Source: Subtercola boreus (lineage in GTDB: Bacteria > Actinomycetota > Actinomycetes > Actinomycetales > Microbacteriaceae). From it: 64,000 nt of DNA. The stretch covers positions 124,001 to 188,000 of the forward strand of contig NZ_NBXB01000027.1 in NCBI RefSeq assembly GCF_003399635.1. The letters run 5' to 3'. The notes beneath the pieces were generated by a model. That model was given only the letters and a program-made list of their open reading frames with translations. It did no database searches and was not told the origin of the DNA. The translations under genes and the position numbers were made by a program. Of this stretch, positions 47,095 to 56,310 are shown in pieces (the first letter of the stretch is position 1; each line of letters begins with the position of its first letter).

Positions 47095-47955
47095 TCAGGC
47101 GGGCAGGCCCACCGCCTCGAACATTGCGGCGAGCACGGCCGGCTCGTTCTCGAGTACCAGCTCCGGGTCTCCTCCGATGAAAATGCGCACCTGAGCCAGG
47201 GCCTGGTGCACCAGCATCCGGAGACCGGAGACGACCTCGCCTCCGTCGGCCGCCCACTGCTGGCCCAGCAGGCTGGGCCAAGGTGCGTAGGCGACATCGA
47301 GCAGCACCGATCCTGCTGCGGGCATCACGGCGGCGACGTCGACTGAGGTCAGCGCGCCTCCGGGCAGGGTGCTGATGGCGACCGCAGCGCTGGTTCGGGC
47401 GAGCCCTTCGGAGAGCGGGATGATCGTGGTGGCCACCCCGGATTCGTCGGCCGTCCGTGCGACGGACTCGGCGCGGGCGGCGTTCCGCACGGCGATCGTG
47501 ATGTGCTGGGCACCGAGGCTCGCGGCAGCGACGACGGCGGAGCGAGCTGTTGCTCCGGCCCCGAGCAACAGCACCTCCTGGGCGTTGCGCACTCCCCCGT
47601 CGGCCAGGGCGTTCACGATTCCGGCGACATCCGTGTTGAACCCGTCGATCCTGCGGCGACCGGCGTCATCGGTGAACAGTACGGTGTTGGCCGAACGCGC
47701 CAGCGTCGACAGTCTGTCTGCCGAATCGAGCAGCGGCAGCACCGCCTCCTTGAGCGGCATCGTCAGGGAGAGCCCGCGCCAGTCGGGAGAGAGGGTGTCG
47801 ACGAAGGCCTGGAGCCCCCCCGACGGCACCTCGGCGGAGCTGTATTCAGCGTCGAAACCGAGCACCCGGTAGGCCGCCGCGTGCAGGGCCGGCGACTGGG
47901 AGTGCGCGATGGGCGACCCGAGAACGGCGAGGCGGGGTCGCCCCTGCCCGGTCAT
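47095..47955 (-). CDS. aroE: Shikimate dehydrogenase
   Basis: A 286-residue enzyme reducing 3-dehydroshikimate. [22 protein letters not shown] binds substrate, [13 protein letters not shown] holds the catalytic lysine, and [17 protein letters not shown] is the nucleotide-binding loop. The GxGGxxR-type loop is LGAGATARS, so the coenzyme preference is not certain. It lies 41 bp ahead of aroC and overlaps mltG by 4 bp. Confidence 0.95.
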   Translation of the reverse strand: MTGQGRPRLAVLGSPIAHSQSPALHAAAYRVLGFDAEYSSAEVPSGGLQAFVDTLSPDWRGLSLTMPLKEAVLPLLDSADRLSTLARSANTVLFTDDAGRRRIDGFNTDVAGIVNALADGGVRNAQEVLLLGAGATARSAVVAAASLGAQHITIAVRNAARAESVARTADESGVATTIIPLSEGLARTSAAVAISTLPGGALTSVDVAAVMPAAGSVLLDVAYAPWPSLLGQQWAADGGEVVSGLRMLVHQALAQVRIFIGGDPELVLENEPAVLAAMFEAVGLPA

Positions 47956-49157
47956 CCCCCGGCGCCGGGGTTGGCAGCCGACCAGGCCTGGTACTGGGCG
48001 ACGGCCTTCAGGTGATCGTCGTACGAGGTGGAGAACACGGTCTCACCGCTGTCGAGATTGACCGCCACGAAGTAGAGCCACGTACCGTCGGCGGGATGCA
48101 TGGCCGCGTCGATGGCGGTGTCCCCGGGGTTCGAGATGGGGCCAACCGGGAGCCCGGTGTGCGCGTACGTGTTGTACGGGTTCGACTCGTCGTTCCGTTC
48201 GGCATCCGTCGTGTCCACGCGCTTCTCGCCGGTGCCGTACGCGACCGTCGCATCCGACTGGAGCGGCATGTCGTCGGCGATGCGGTTCGTGAAGACCCGC
48301 GAGACCTTGTAGAAGTCGGGTTCCAGCCGTGCCTCCTTCTGGACGACCGAGGCCAGCGTCAGCACCTTCTCGCGGTCGGCCACCGGCACACCGGCTGTGT
48401 CGAGGGACTGGAAGGTGCGATCGACCATCGTCTTCAGCAGATCCTTCGCCGACATGTTCGGTTCGAACGTGTACGTCGCGGGGAAGAGGTACCCCTCGAT
48501 GTTCGGCGCCGACGCGTCGATGCCGAACTGGGTGAAGTTGGCGGCCTCCGCTTGCAGATCGGTGAGCGGCACCCCCGTGTCGGTGGAGAGCGTCGTCAGC
48601 ACCTCGGCTGCGAGCGTGCCTTCGGGGATCACCACCTGATTGGTCACGTGGTTCACCGGGTCTTTGAGCGCCGTGAGGGCGGACTGCGCGCTCATCTGCT
48701 TCGAGAGCGTGTAGGTGCCGGGCTGGAAGACGACGTCGGGCTGGGTGAGAAGAAGCTTGTAGAAGATCGCCGACGACCCGACGATTCCTTGGGCGGCCAG
48801 ATTGTCGCCGATGATCGAGCCGTCGTCGCCGGAGTTGATGACGAAGTCGACCTTCTCACCTGTTCCGGTACCGGTGAAGTCGGCTGCGGTGCTCGAACCG
48901 CCGAAGATCTTCTGGATTCCCGGAACCAGCGGCGGGATGACCGCACTGGCCGCAGCAGCCAGGCCGCCCACCAGCACCAGGGTGACGACAACAGTGATGA
49001 TCACGCGGGCAGGACGCCGTCTGCGAGGTCCGCCGGAGCGGCTCGCTCCGGCGGTCTGCTGGTGTTCCCGGCGCGCCGCTCGCCGGCTGTCGCTCGGAGG
49101 CGACTCTCGAAAGAATTCGGCGAAGGGGTGGTTCTCGGGTGGCTGGGGGTCAGTCAC
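47952..49157 (-). CDS. mltG: Endolytic murein transglycosylase MltG (YceG-like)
   Basis: A 401-residue single-pass membrane enzyme that cleaves nascent glycan chains. The cytoplasmic tail is basic (RRAARREHQQ, SGGPRRRRPARV), the transmembrane segment spans about residues 52-75, and the YceG domain follows. The catalytic glutamate is in VVQKEARLEPDF, and NPYNTYAHTGLPVGPISNPG is the second signature. The start is GTG at 49157 (VTDPQPPENHPF), overlapping ruvX by 8 bp. mltG next to ruvX and aroE is a common actinobacterial order. Confidence 0.94.
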   Translation of the reverse strand: MTDPQPPENHPFAEFFRESPPSDSRRAARREHQQTAGASRSGGPRRRRPARVIITVVVTLVLVGGLAAAASAVIPPLVPGIQKIFGGSSTAADFTGTGTGEKVDFVINSGDDGSIIGDNLAAQGIVGSSAIFYKLLLTQPDVVFQPGTYTLSKQMSAQSALTALKDPVNHVTNQVVIPEGTLAAEVLTTLSTDTGVPLTDLQAEAANFTQFGIDASAPNIEGYLFPATYTFEPNMSAKDLLKTMVDRTFQSLDTAGVPVADREKVLTLASVVQKEARLEPDFYKVSRVFTNRIADDMPLQSDATVAYGTGEKRVDTTDAERNDESNPYNTYAHTGLPVGPISNPGDTAIDAAMHPADGTWLYFVAVNLDSGETVFSTSYDDHLKAVAQYQAWSAANPGAGG

Positions 49158-49629
49158 TGTGTGGTCCTTGGTTCGGGTCGACCGGGAGCCCTGGGAGGTT
49201 ACCCGTGGAGCGCTCGACGTCGAGGGCATGTTGCAGAAGTATAACGGCGGCTACTTGATCGATCACTGGGCGTGAGTTCTTCGTGTTCTTGCCCGAGCGG
49301 TGGAGGGCGGCCTGGGCCGAGACAGTCGTCAGGCGTTCGTCGATCATCCGAACCGGATGTGAGGCCGCCCGGGCAAGCTCCAGTGCGAACACGGAGGCAT
49401 CATCGGTCGAGGGCGTGCGGCCACCCGACATCGAGAGCGGCAGCCCCACGATGAACTCCGTGGCGTCGATCTCCGTGGCGATGGCGAGGATCCGCTCGAT
49501 GTCCGCAGTGCCGGAGCTCGAGCGCGCCACCGTCTCGACCGGCGTCGCGAGGATGCCGTGCAGATCGGAGCGCGCAACGCCCACTCTGGCCTTGCCGACG
49601 TCGATGCCGATTCGCACTCCCTGCCTCAC
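49150..49629 (-). CDS. ruvX: Holliday junction resolvase-like RNase H fold protein RuvX/YqgF
   Basis: A protein of about 159 residues with an RNase H fold. RIGIDVGKARVGVARSD has the first catalytic aspartate, IVGLPLSMSGG the second motif, and MIDERLTTVSA with PVIDQVAAVILLQ the remaining ones. Family members act in pre-16S rRNA 5' maturation. The start may be GTG at 49629 or GTG at 49617 directly before RIGIDVG. It lies 67 bp past alaS and overlaps mltG. Confidence 0.9.
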   Translation of the reverse strand: MRQGVRIGIDVGKARVGVARSDLHGILATPVETVARSSSGTADIERILAIATEIDATEFIVGLPLSMSGGRTPSTDDASVFALELARAASHPVRMIDERLTTVSAQAALHRSGKNTKNSRPVIDQVAAVILLQHALDVERSTGNLPGLPVDPNQGPHSD

Positions 49630-49696
49630 GAGACACACCCGGACGACGGCACGAACGCCGCCGCCCGGGCCCGCGTGAGCAGGCCGACGGGAGGAA

Positions 49697-52363
49697 TCAC
49701 GCTCGCCCGTCGCCCACAGCGGAACGAATCGCAGCCAGGGCATCGTCGATCGCCGAGACGTTCGTTCCTCCGCCCTGCGCGAGGTCGTCCTTGCCGCCGC
49801 CTCCGCCGCCGAGCACGGTCGCAGCGAGCTTGGCCAGGGCGCCGGCACGAATCGAAGCCGCACGCGCAGCGTCGTTCGTCGCGGCGATGACCACCGGCTT
49901 CTCGGCGACACTGGCGGCCAGCGCGACCACTCCGGGCGCGCTGCCGAGTCGTTCGCGAACCGCCGTGACGAGCATCCGCAGGTCGTCGCTCGAACGGAGC
50001 TCCCCCACGTTGGCACTCACGAGGGAGACGGGGCCCAGTAGCTCGGCGGAATCCACCAGGGCGGGCACCCGTGACGAGAGCGCACTCGTCTCGTAGGCGG
50101 CGATCTTCTTCTCGGCCGTCTTGAGGTTCGCCACCAGATCCGCGATGCGGTTCGTGAGTTCGTCGCGGGGTGCCTTCAGCGACGACGTCAACTGCGACAC
50201 GATCGCCCGCTCGGTGGCGAACTCGCGGAACGCGTCGGCGCCGACGAGGGTTTCCACCCGGCGGTTCGTCGAGCCGATGGACGATTCGCCCAGCAGGTTG
50301 ATCAGCCCGATCTCCGAGGTGTGAACGACGTGGGTGCCGCCGCAGAGCTCTCTCGACCAGGGGCCGCCGATCTCGACCATCCGCACCACGTCACCGTACT
50401 TCTCTCCGAAGAGAGCCATGGCACCGAGTGCCTTCGCATCATCGACCGCCATCTCGCGGGTGACCACGCTGAAATCCGCCCGGACGGCCGTGTTCGATAT
50501 CTCCTCGATCTCCGACTTCGTCGCGGCCGAGAGCGGCTGGCTCCAGGTGAAGTCGAGGCGGAGATAACCGGCCTTGTTGTACGACCCTGACTGGTGGGCG
50601 GTCGATCCGAGGATCTCCCGCAGCGCCGCATGCACGATGTGGGTGGCCGAGTGCGCCTGCGTCGCACCCTTCCGCCAGTCGTTGTCGACCACGCTGCGGG
50701 CGGCGTCTCCCACGGCGACCTGCCCGCTCGTGACCCGGGAACGGTGGCTGATGAGGCCCTTCACGGGCTTCTGCACATCCAGCACTTCGAGCACGAAGCC
50801 GTCGCCGACGATGGTTCCGGAGTCGGCCTCCTGGCCACCTGATTCGGCGTAGAGGCTGGTCTCGGCCAGGATGACCTCGACGAGCTCGCCCGACACCGCG
50901 GTGTTCACCGACTGGGAGTCGATGATCAGGCCCAGCACGCGCGACTCGGTCTCCAGCTCGGTGTAGCCGGTGAACACGGTCTCACCCTGCGCCCGGAAGG
51001 CGGCGAAGGCGCTGAGGTCGGCGTTGCCGAGCTTCTTCGACTTCGCGTCGGCCTTGGCCCGCTGCTTCTGCTCGGTCATCAGGCGTTCGAAGGCTGTGCG
51101 GTCGACAGAGAGGCCGGCCTCCTCGGCGATCTCCACCGTCAGGTCGATGGGGAAACCATAGGTGTCGTGCAGCTGGAAGGCCGTGTCGCCGGCGAGAGCC
51201 GGAGCGCCCTTCTCCTTGGTCTTCAGAACAGCGAGGTCGAGGATGGTCGTGCCACCGGTGAGCGTGCGGAGGAAGGCCTCCTCCTCGGCGTAGGCCGTTC
51301 GGGAGATGCGCTCGTAGTCCGCCGAGACCTCCGGGTAGGCCGTCGACATCGCGTCTCGTGAGGCAGGGAAGAGCTCCGGGAACGTCGAGCGGTCGACGCC
51401 CAGCAGCCGCATGCTGCGGACGGTGCGCCGCAGAAGACGGCGGAGCACGTAGCCACGCCCTTCGTTCGAGGGCGTCACGCCGTCTGACATCAGCATCAGC
51501 GCCGAGCGCACGTGGTCTGCGACGACCCGCATGCGCACGTCGTCTTCGTGGTCGGCGCCGTAGCGGCGGCCGGAGAGTTCGGCGGCCCGGTCGAGCACCG
51601 GCCTCACCTGGTCGATCTCGTAGAGGTTCTCGACGTTCTGCTTGATGAACGCCACTCGCTCGAGGCCCATGCCCGTGTCGATGTTCTTGCGGGGCAACTC
51701 GCCGAGGATGTCGAAGTCGACCTTCGACTTCACGTTCCCGATGAGGTACTGCATGAACACGAGATTCCAGATCTCGATGTAGCGGTTCTCGTCGGCGATG
51801 GGCCCGCCCTCGGCGCCGTACGCCGGCCCCCGGTCGAAGTAGATCTCCGAGCATGGTCCGGCTGGCCCCGGCTGCCCAGTCGACCAGTAGTTGTCTTCTT
51901 TGCCGAGGCGCTGGATGCGGTGGTCGGGAAGGCCGGCCGTCTTCTTCCACATGCCGATCGCCTCGTCGTCGTCTTCGTAGACAGTGACCCAGAGATCCTT
52001 CTCAGCAAAACCGAGCCCGCCGTCGGCCTCGCTCGTGGTGAGCAGCTCCCAGGCGTATTCGATGGCGGTCTCTTTGAAGTAGTCGCCGAACGAGAAGTTG
52101 CCGTTCATCTGGAAGAACGTGCCGTGCCGGGTCGTCTTGCCGACCTCTTCGATGTCGAGGGTGCGGATGCACTTCTGCACACTCGTGGCCCGCGGGAACG
52201 GAGCCGGTACGAGCCCGGACATGTAGGGGATGAACGGAACCATCCCCGCGACGGTGAACAGCAGGGTGGGATCGTCGCTCACCAGGGAGGCGGAGGGAAC
52301 GACGGTGTGGCCGCGGTCGCCGAAGAACTCGAGCCAGCGCCGGCGGATGTCTGCGGTCTGCAC
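49697..52363 (-). CDS. alaS: Alanyl-tRNA synthetase
   Basis: An 888-residue class II synthetase. The aminoacylation core includes DPTLLFTVAGMVPFIPYMSG and RHGTFFQMNGNFSFGDYFKE; the editing domain has HIVHAALRE (about 574) and CGGTHVVHTSEIG (about 672) zinc ligands; the C-terminal domain carries a Gly-rich loop (GGGGGGKDD) and the DHHA1 fold. The start is GTG at 52363, sharing one base with the stop of the upstream small gene. Confidence 0.97.
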   Translation of the reverse strand: MQTADIRRRWLEFFGDRGHTVVPSASLVSDDPTLLFTVAGMVPFIPYMSGLVPAPFPRATSVQKCIRTLDIEEVGKTTRHGTFFQMNGNFSFGDYFKETAIEYAWELLTTSEADGGLGFAEKDLWVTVYEDDDEAIGMWKKTAGLPDHRIQRLGKEDNYWSTGQPGPAGPCSEIYFDRGPAYGAEGGPIADENRYIEIWNLVFMQYLIGNVKSKVDFDILGELPRKNIDTGMGLERVAFIKQNVENLYEIDQVRPVLDRAAELSGRRYGADHEDDVRMRVVADHVRSALMLMSDGVTPSNEGRGYVLRRLLRRTVRSMRLLGVDRSTFPELFPASRDAMSTAYPEVSADYERISRTAYAEEEAFLRTLTGGTTILDLAVLKTKEKGAPALAGDTAFQLHDTYGFPIDLTVEIAEEAGLSVDRTAFERLMTEQKQRAKADAKSKKLGNADLSAFAAFRAQGETVFTGYTELETESRVLGLIIDSQSVNTAVSGELVEVILAETSLYAESGGQEADSGTIVGDGFVLEVLDVQKPVKGLISHRSRVTSGQVAVGDAARSVVDNDWRKGATQAHSATHIVHAALREILGSTAHQSGSYNKAGYLRLDFTWSQPLSAATKSEIEEISNTAVRADFSVVTREMAVDDAKALGAMALFGEKYGDVVRMVEIGGPWSRELCGGTHVVHTSEIGLINLLGESSIGSTNRRVETLVGADAFREFATERAIVSQLTSSLKAPRDELTNRIADLVANLKTAEKKIAAYETSALSSRVPALVDSAELLGPVSLVSANVGELRSSDDLRMLVTAVRERLGSAPGVVALAASVAEKPVVIAATNDAARAASIRAGALAKLAATVLGGGGGGKDDLAQGGGTNVSAIDDALAAIRSAVGDGRA

Positions 52364-52584
52364 TACTTCTGTGCGGCCTTCCGCGCGGCGTCGCCCGCGT
52401 CACCGATGGCGGAGCGAAGTTCGTTCTCGCGCTCGTGGTAACCGTCGGCAAGCGCCTCGGAGAAGTCCTTGATCTTGGCGTCGAGCTCCGCGAAGAACCT
52501 CTTGCCCTGGGCCGTCTGGTTGAGCTGGTGGGCTGCCACGACGCCGACGGCGATTCCGGCTGCAAACCACAGGACTTTCTTCAA
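52363..52584 (-). CDS. Small membrane-anchored protein upstream of alaS
   Basis: A 73-residue protein with an N-terminal hydrophobic segment (VLWFAAGIAVGVVAAHQL) and a charged helical remainder (AELDAKIKDFSEALADGYHERENELRSA would be amphipathic). I do not recognise a named function. It sits between the DUF948 gene and alaS, where similar small proteins occur in relatives, and its stop overlaps the alaS start, so it is probably expressed. ATG at 52584 with GGAG in the leader (AAGGAGCCCGCC region). Confidence 0.7.
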   Translation of the reverse strand: MKKVLWFAAGIAVGVVAAHQLNQTAQGKRFFAELDAKIKDFSEALADGYHERENELRSAIGDAGDAARKAAQK

Positions 52585-52637
52585 GGCGGGCTCCTTCTTG
52601 GGGGTTCGGTTTCGAGCTTCGGCCAGTTTAGTGGCTC

Positions 52638-53066
52638 TCAGTAGTCCGATTTACGGGCGCGGCGACCGGTGGATTTCTTCTTCGACTTCGCCTGTGTGGA
52701 CGAGGAGTCATCCGCAAGCTCGCGGCCGCCCCGGATGGCCGCACGCACCGCGGCGCTGAATCCGGCGATCTTGATGAGCGGGCCCCCGACGGAGGCGGCG
52801 AACAGCGCGACCAGCGAGTTCACGTTGCCGGTCACCTCCGCGACATTCGAGGTGATCGAGTCGACTCGTGCCAGCTGTTTGTTCGCCTCCTGCACCGTGA
52901 CCGTCGTCTCCTCGAGGATCGGCGTGATCCCCTTGCTGACATCCCTGATCGCCAGAGTGGTCTCGTCGAACACCTTGCCGAGCTTGATGAGCGGAAGAGC
53001 GAGGAACACGACCAGCACCGCAAAAACTCCCGCGGCGATCAGCCCGGCGATGTCTCCACCAGACAT
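52638..53066 (-). CDS. DUF948 domain membrane protein
   Basis: A 142-residue protein with one N-terminal transmembrane segment (about 8-28, LIAAGVFAVLVVFLALPLI), then a coiled-coil-like region (VSKGITPILEETTVTVQEANKQLARV) typical of DUF948, and a Lys/Arg-rich tail (KSKKKSTGRRARKS). The role of the family is unknown; it is common near alaS and rpsD in actinobacteria. ATG at 53066. The rpsD terminator lies upstream. Confidence 0.82.
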   Translation of the reverse strand: MSGGDIAGLIAAGVFAVLVVFLALPLIKLGKVFDETTLAIRDVSKGITPILEETTVTVQEANKQLARVDSITSNVAEVTGNVNSLVALFAASVGGPLIKIAGFSAAVRAAIRGGRELADDSSSTQAKSKKKSTGRRARKSDY

Positions 53067-53120
53067 GTGGACACTCCTTACAACTCGGTGTGCACCAGCA
53101 GGTCAGCTGGGCAGGATACG

Positions 53121-53154
53121 AAAAAGGGCGGCCCACCCTGAGGTGGACCGCCCT
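53121..53154 (-). terminator. Rho-independent terminator behind rpsD
   Basis: On the minus strand, GGGCGGTCCACC and GGTGGGCCGCCC pair with one mismatch over 12 bases around TCAG, and TTTTT follows. It lies 26 bp after the rpsD stop and separates rpsD from the DUF948-alaS series. Confidence 0.92.
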
Positions 53155-53180
53155 CAGCGTATCTGTAACGAACGCGGGAC

Positions 53181-53810
53181 CTAGCGAGCCGCGTAGTACT
53201 CGACGACCAGCTGCACTTCACAGGTCACGGGAACCTCGGCGCGACGCGGGCGACGCTCGAGACGGGCCTGGAGCTTGTCGATCTCGACCGACAGGTAGCC
53301 CGGAACCTTGGGCAGAACGTCGACGTGGCCGCCGGCAGCCGCGACCTGGAACGGAGGCAGGGCCTCTGAACGGGCGTGCACGTGGATCATCTGTCCCGGC
53401 TTGACGCGGAACGACGGGCGGTCGACACGAGCGCCGTCGACGAGGATGTGGCGGTGAACGATCAGCTGGCGGGCCTGGGCGGTCGTGCGGGCGAAGCCTG
53501 CACGAAGAACCAAGGCGTCGAGACGCATCTCGAGCAGCTCGACCAGGTTCTCACCGGTCAGGCCGCTGCCGCGACGGGCCTCCTGGAACGCGATCTTGAG
53601 CTGGGCCTCGCGGATGCCGTACTGGGCACGCAGGCGCTGCTTCTCGCGAAGCCGCACCGCGTAGTCGGAGTCGGTCTTGCGCTTGGTGCGGCCGTGCTCA
53701 CCCGGAGCGTAGGGACGCTTCTCGAGGTACTTGGCGGCCTTCGGGGTCAGCGGAATGCCGAGGGCCCGGGAAAGGCGGGTCTTGCTGCGGGTACGTGACT
53801 TGGTAGACAC
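53181..53810 (-). CDS. rpsD: Ribosomal protein S4
   Basis: A 209-residue primary 16S rRNA-binding protein. STKSRTRSKTRLSRALGIPLTPKAAKYLEKRPY is the N-terminal domain; it lacks the four zinc-binding cysteines, so it is the zinc-free form. The S4 RNA-binding domain follows (RLDALVLRAGFARTTAQARQLIVHRHILVDG). The GTG at 53810 is the start: AAGGA lies five bases before it, while the ATG at 53816 would sit right on the Shine-Dalgarno. It forms its own unit, away from rpsM-rpsK-rpoA. Confidence 0.96.
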   Translation of the reverse strand: MSTKSRTRSKTRLSRALGIPLTPKAAKYLEKRPYAPGEHGRTKRKTDSDYAVRLREKQRLRAQYGIREAQLKIAFQEARRGSGLTGENLVELLEMRLDALVLRAGFARTTAQARQLIVHRHILVDGARVDRPSFRVKPGQMIHVHARSEALPPFQVAAAGGHVDVLPKVPGYLSVEIDKLQARLERRPRRAEVPVTCEVQLVVEYYAAR

Positions 53811-53852
53811 AAACATCCTTCAAAAGATAAATACGGTTGAGTTGTTGACCCT

Positions 53853-53870
53853 CGGGCACATGGATGCCCG
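53853..53870 (-). promoter_or_regulatory. Hairpin in the rpsD upstream region
   Basis: CGGGCA (53853-53858) and TGCCCG (53865-53870) form a perfect six-base stem with a six-base loop, about 43 bp upstream of the rpsD start. TATTTA at 53826-53831 could be a -10 box, in which case the hairpin would be promoter DNA rather than leader RNA. An S4 autoregulatory leader is possible but not shown. Nothing coding is seen in 53811-54006. Confidence 0.3.
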
Positions 53871-54006
53871 GGGAAATCGAGGGATGGACCAGGCGCTTCG
53901 GCTACAGAACGCGCTTTTCCTGAGGTGGGAGTCTCTCGCAGCCGCGCTAAAGACACCCAGAAGTAGGCCTTGAGAAGATTACCACAGGAGATACCCGAAC
54001 CACGGC

Positions 54007-55338
54007 TCAACCCCGCGTGATCCTGCGGATCTTCTCCAGCCTCGCTGCGACATCCCGCTCGTTGCCGTGTTCGGTCGGCCGGTAGTACTCCGTGCTCTTC
54101 AGCTCGTCGGGCAGGTACTGCTGCGCCACCACGCCCAGGTCGCTATCGTGCGGGTATGTGTAGCCCTTGCCGTGACCGAGCCGTTTCGCGCCCGGATAGT
54201 GCGCATCCCGTAGCGGCTTCGGAACACGCCCGATCTTTCCGGCCCGTACATCGGCTATCGCCTTGTCGATGGCCACGTACGACGCGTTCGACTTGGGCGC
54301 CGTCGCCAGGTACACGACCGCCTCGGCGAGCGGGATGCGTCCCTCCGGCATGCCGATGAACTGAACAGCATCGGCGGCAGCGGTCGCGATGACCAGTGCC
54401 TGCGGATCGGCCATGCCGATGTCCTCGGCTGCGGAGATGATGATGCGCCGGGCGATGAATCGCGGATCCTCACCCGCTTCGATCATGCGCGCCAGGTAGT
54501 GGATCGCCGCGTCGACATCCGACCCCCGCACCGACTTGATGAACGCACTGATCACGTCGTAGTGCTCATCGCCGTTGCGGTCGTACCGCAGAAGAGCACG
54601 ATCGACGGCCTGGGCCACGGTCTCGTCGGTGATCTCCGGCACCGCGTCGGCATCACCACCCGCCAGCGCGCTCGTACCCGCGGCCTCCAGCGCCGTCAAG
54701 GCCCGCCGGGCGTCTCCCGACGCGAGGCGGATGATCGTGGCTCTGCCCTCGGGCGTCAGCGTGACGCGCCCGGCCAGGCCCCGGGCATCCACCACCGCAC
54801 GGTCGACCAGCAGACCGAGGTCGTCGTCGCTCAGCGGCTCGAGGGTGAGCAGGAGGGAGCGGGAGAGCAGGGGCGAGATGACGGAGAACGACGGGTTCTC
54901 GGTGGTTGCGGCCACCAGGATCACCCAGCCGTTCTCGACTCCGGGAAGCAGTGCATCCTGCTGGGCCTTGGTGAAACGGTGGATCTCGTCGAGGAAGAGC
55001 ACGGTCGACACTCCGTAGAGGTCGCGGCTGGTGAAGGCCTCCTCCATCACCTGGCGCACGTCTCGCACCCCGGCCGTCACCGCTGACAGCTCGACGAACT
55101 TACGGTTGGAACTGTGCGCGATGGCTTGCGCCAGCGTGGTCTTGCCCGTGCCGGGCGGCCCCCAGAGGATGATCGACACCGACCCCCGGGCGCCGCCGGA
55201 GTCTGAAGCGAGGTTCACCAGCGGCGAACCCGGGCGGAGGAGGTGCTTCTGGCCGGCCACTTCTTCGAGGTTTCGCGGGCGCATGCGCACCGCGAGAGGG
55301 ACGGCTCCAGAGTGGAGCCCCTGCTGTGTCGAGACCAT
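54007..55338 (-). CDS. rarA: Replication-associated recombination protein RarA (MgsA)
   Basis: A 443-residue AAA+ ATPase acting at stalled replication forks. VRMRPRNLEEVAGQKHLL precedes the Walker A GPPGTGKTTLAQAIA, the Walker B FLDEIHRF, sensor 1 (AATTENPSFSVISPLLSR) and the C-terminal tetramerisation domain (SDVDAAIHYLARMIEAGEDPRFIARR). I chose the ATG at 55338 (MVSTQQGLHSG); an upstream in-frame start would add 17 non-conserved residues. It diverges from the cyclophilin gene. Confidence 0.95.
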   Translation of the reverse strand: MVSTQQGLHSGAVPLAVRMRPRNLEEVAGQKHLLRPGSPLVNLASDSGGARGSVSIILWGPPGTGKTTLAQAIAHSSNRKFVELSAVTAGVRDVRQVMEEAFTSRDLYGVSTVLFLDEIHRFTKAQQDALLPGVENGWVILVAATTENPSFSVISPLLSRSLLLTLEPLSDDDLGLLVDRAVVDARGLAGRVTLTPEGRATIIRLASGDARRALTALEAAGTSALAGGDADAVPEITDETVAQAVDRALLRYDRNGDEHYDVISAFIKSVRGSDVDAAIHYLARMIEAGEDPRFIARRIIISAAEDIGMADPQALVIATAAADAVQFIGMPEGRIPLAEAVVYLATAPKSNASYVAIDKAIADVRAGKIGRVPKPLRDAHYPGAKRLGHGKGYTYPHDSDLGVVAQQYLPDELKSTEYYRPTEHGNERDVAARLEKIRRITRG

Positions 55339-55410
55339 GGCTTCAGGGTAGCCCGACCCACTGACAGGGCTGCTTCGCCGGGACTGCAAGGGCTGCTTCG
55401 CAGGGAGCTT

Positions 55411-55440
55411 TTGAGCTGAGGGCCGGATTCACCGTAAAGT
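55411..55440 (+). promoter_or_regulatory. Candidate promoter of the cyclophilin-DUF349 unit
   Basis: TTGAGC (55411-55416) and TAAAGT (55435-55440) are spaced 18 bp apart and lie 54 bp upstream of the GTG start at 55494, which has GGAGGA six bases before it. A 13-bp direct repeat AGGGCTGCTTCGC (55366 and 55389) lies just upstream, 23 bp apart, in the divergent rarA control region. Confidence 0.5.
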
Positions 55441-55493
55441 TCTCGGGGGGTCCGTCGCTTGTCAGCGCCGGAACAGTCGTTGACGGAGGATTC

Positions 55494-56297
55494 GTGGCAC
55501 CGAGCAATTCTGATCGTGAAGCACGCGAGTCCAAGCAGCGACTCCGCAACTACCAGGCGCGGCAGACCGTGCACGCGTCGCAGGTGACCCGTCGGAAGCG
55601 TGACAACCTCGTCTCGGTGATCGTCGTGCTCGTCGTGGTCATCGTCGCCATCGTCGTGCAGGTCTTCTACTTCTCCGGGGGCCCAGGTACTCCTCTGCCC
55701 TCGCCGTCCGCATCCGCCACCGCCGAGCCGACAGCGTCACCCTCGGCGACGCCGAGCTCCACCGAGAACACCGGTGATGTACCGCCGACCTCCGTGGCCG
55801 AGGGCCGCGACTGGACAGGTACCCTCACGATCAACGACATCCCCCTGGCCATCGGCCTCGACGGTGTGGCAGCCCCCCAGGCCGTCTCGTCGTTCATCTC
55901 GCTGGTGCAGGCCGGGTTCTACACGGGGCTCACCTGCCACCGTCTGACCACAACGGGCATCTTCGTGTTGCAGTGCGGTGACCCGAAGGGCGACGGCACG
56001 GGTGGTCCCGGCTACTCGTATGGCCCGGTGGAGAATGCTCCGGCCGACAACGTCTACCCGGCGGGCACGCTCGCCATGGCACGACAGGGTGACAACGCCT
56101 ACAGCAACGGCAGCCAGTTCTTCATCGTGTACGCCGACTCCACCATCCCCTCCGACACCGCAGGCGGATACACCGTCCTCGGCCAGGTCACCAGCGGGCT
56201 CGACCAGCTCCAGAGCAGAGTCATTGCCGCCGGCGTCACGAGCGGCACAGAGACCCCCGTTGTTCCCGCCACCATCACGAACGTCACCGTGCAGTAG
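55494..56297 (+). CDS. Membrane-anchored cyclophilin-type peptidyl-prolyl isomerase
   Basis: A 267-residue protein with a basic cytoplasmic tail (TRRKRDN), one transmembrane segment (about 41-61), a Ser/Pro/Thr/Ala linker (about 66-98) and an extracytoplasmic cyclophilin domain. The domain keeps CHRL with the catalytic arginine, GDPKGDGTGGPGYSYG, AMARQGDNAYSNGSQFFIVY and YTVLGQV. It probably assists folding of exported proteins. A cyclophilin close to rel is also found in M. tuberculosis. GTG start with a strong Shine-Dalgarno. Confidence 0.93.
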   Translation: MAPSNSDREARESKQRLRNYQARQTVHASQVTRRKRDNLVSVIVVLVVVIVAIVVQVFYFSGGPGTPLPSPSASATAEPTASPSATPSSTENTGDVPPTSVAEGRDWTGTLTINDIPLAIGLDGVAAPQAVSSFISLVQAGFYTGLTCHRLTTTGIFVLQCGDPKGDGTGGPGYSYGPVENAPADNVYPAGTLAMARQGDNAYSNGSQFFIVYADSTIPSDTAGGYTVLGQVTSGLDQLQSRVIAAGVTSGTETPVVPATITNVTVQ

Positions 56298-56310
56298 GGT
56301 GAATTTCGTG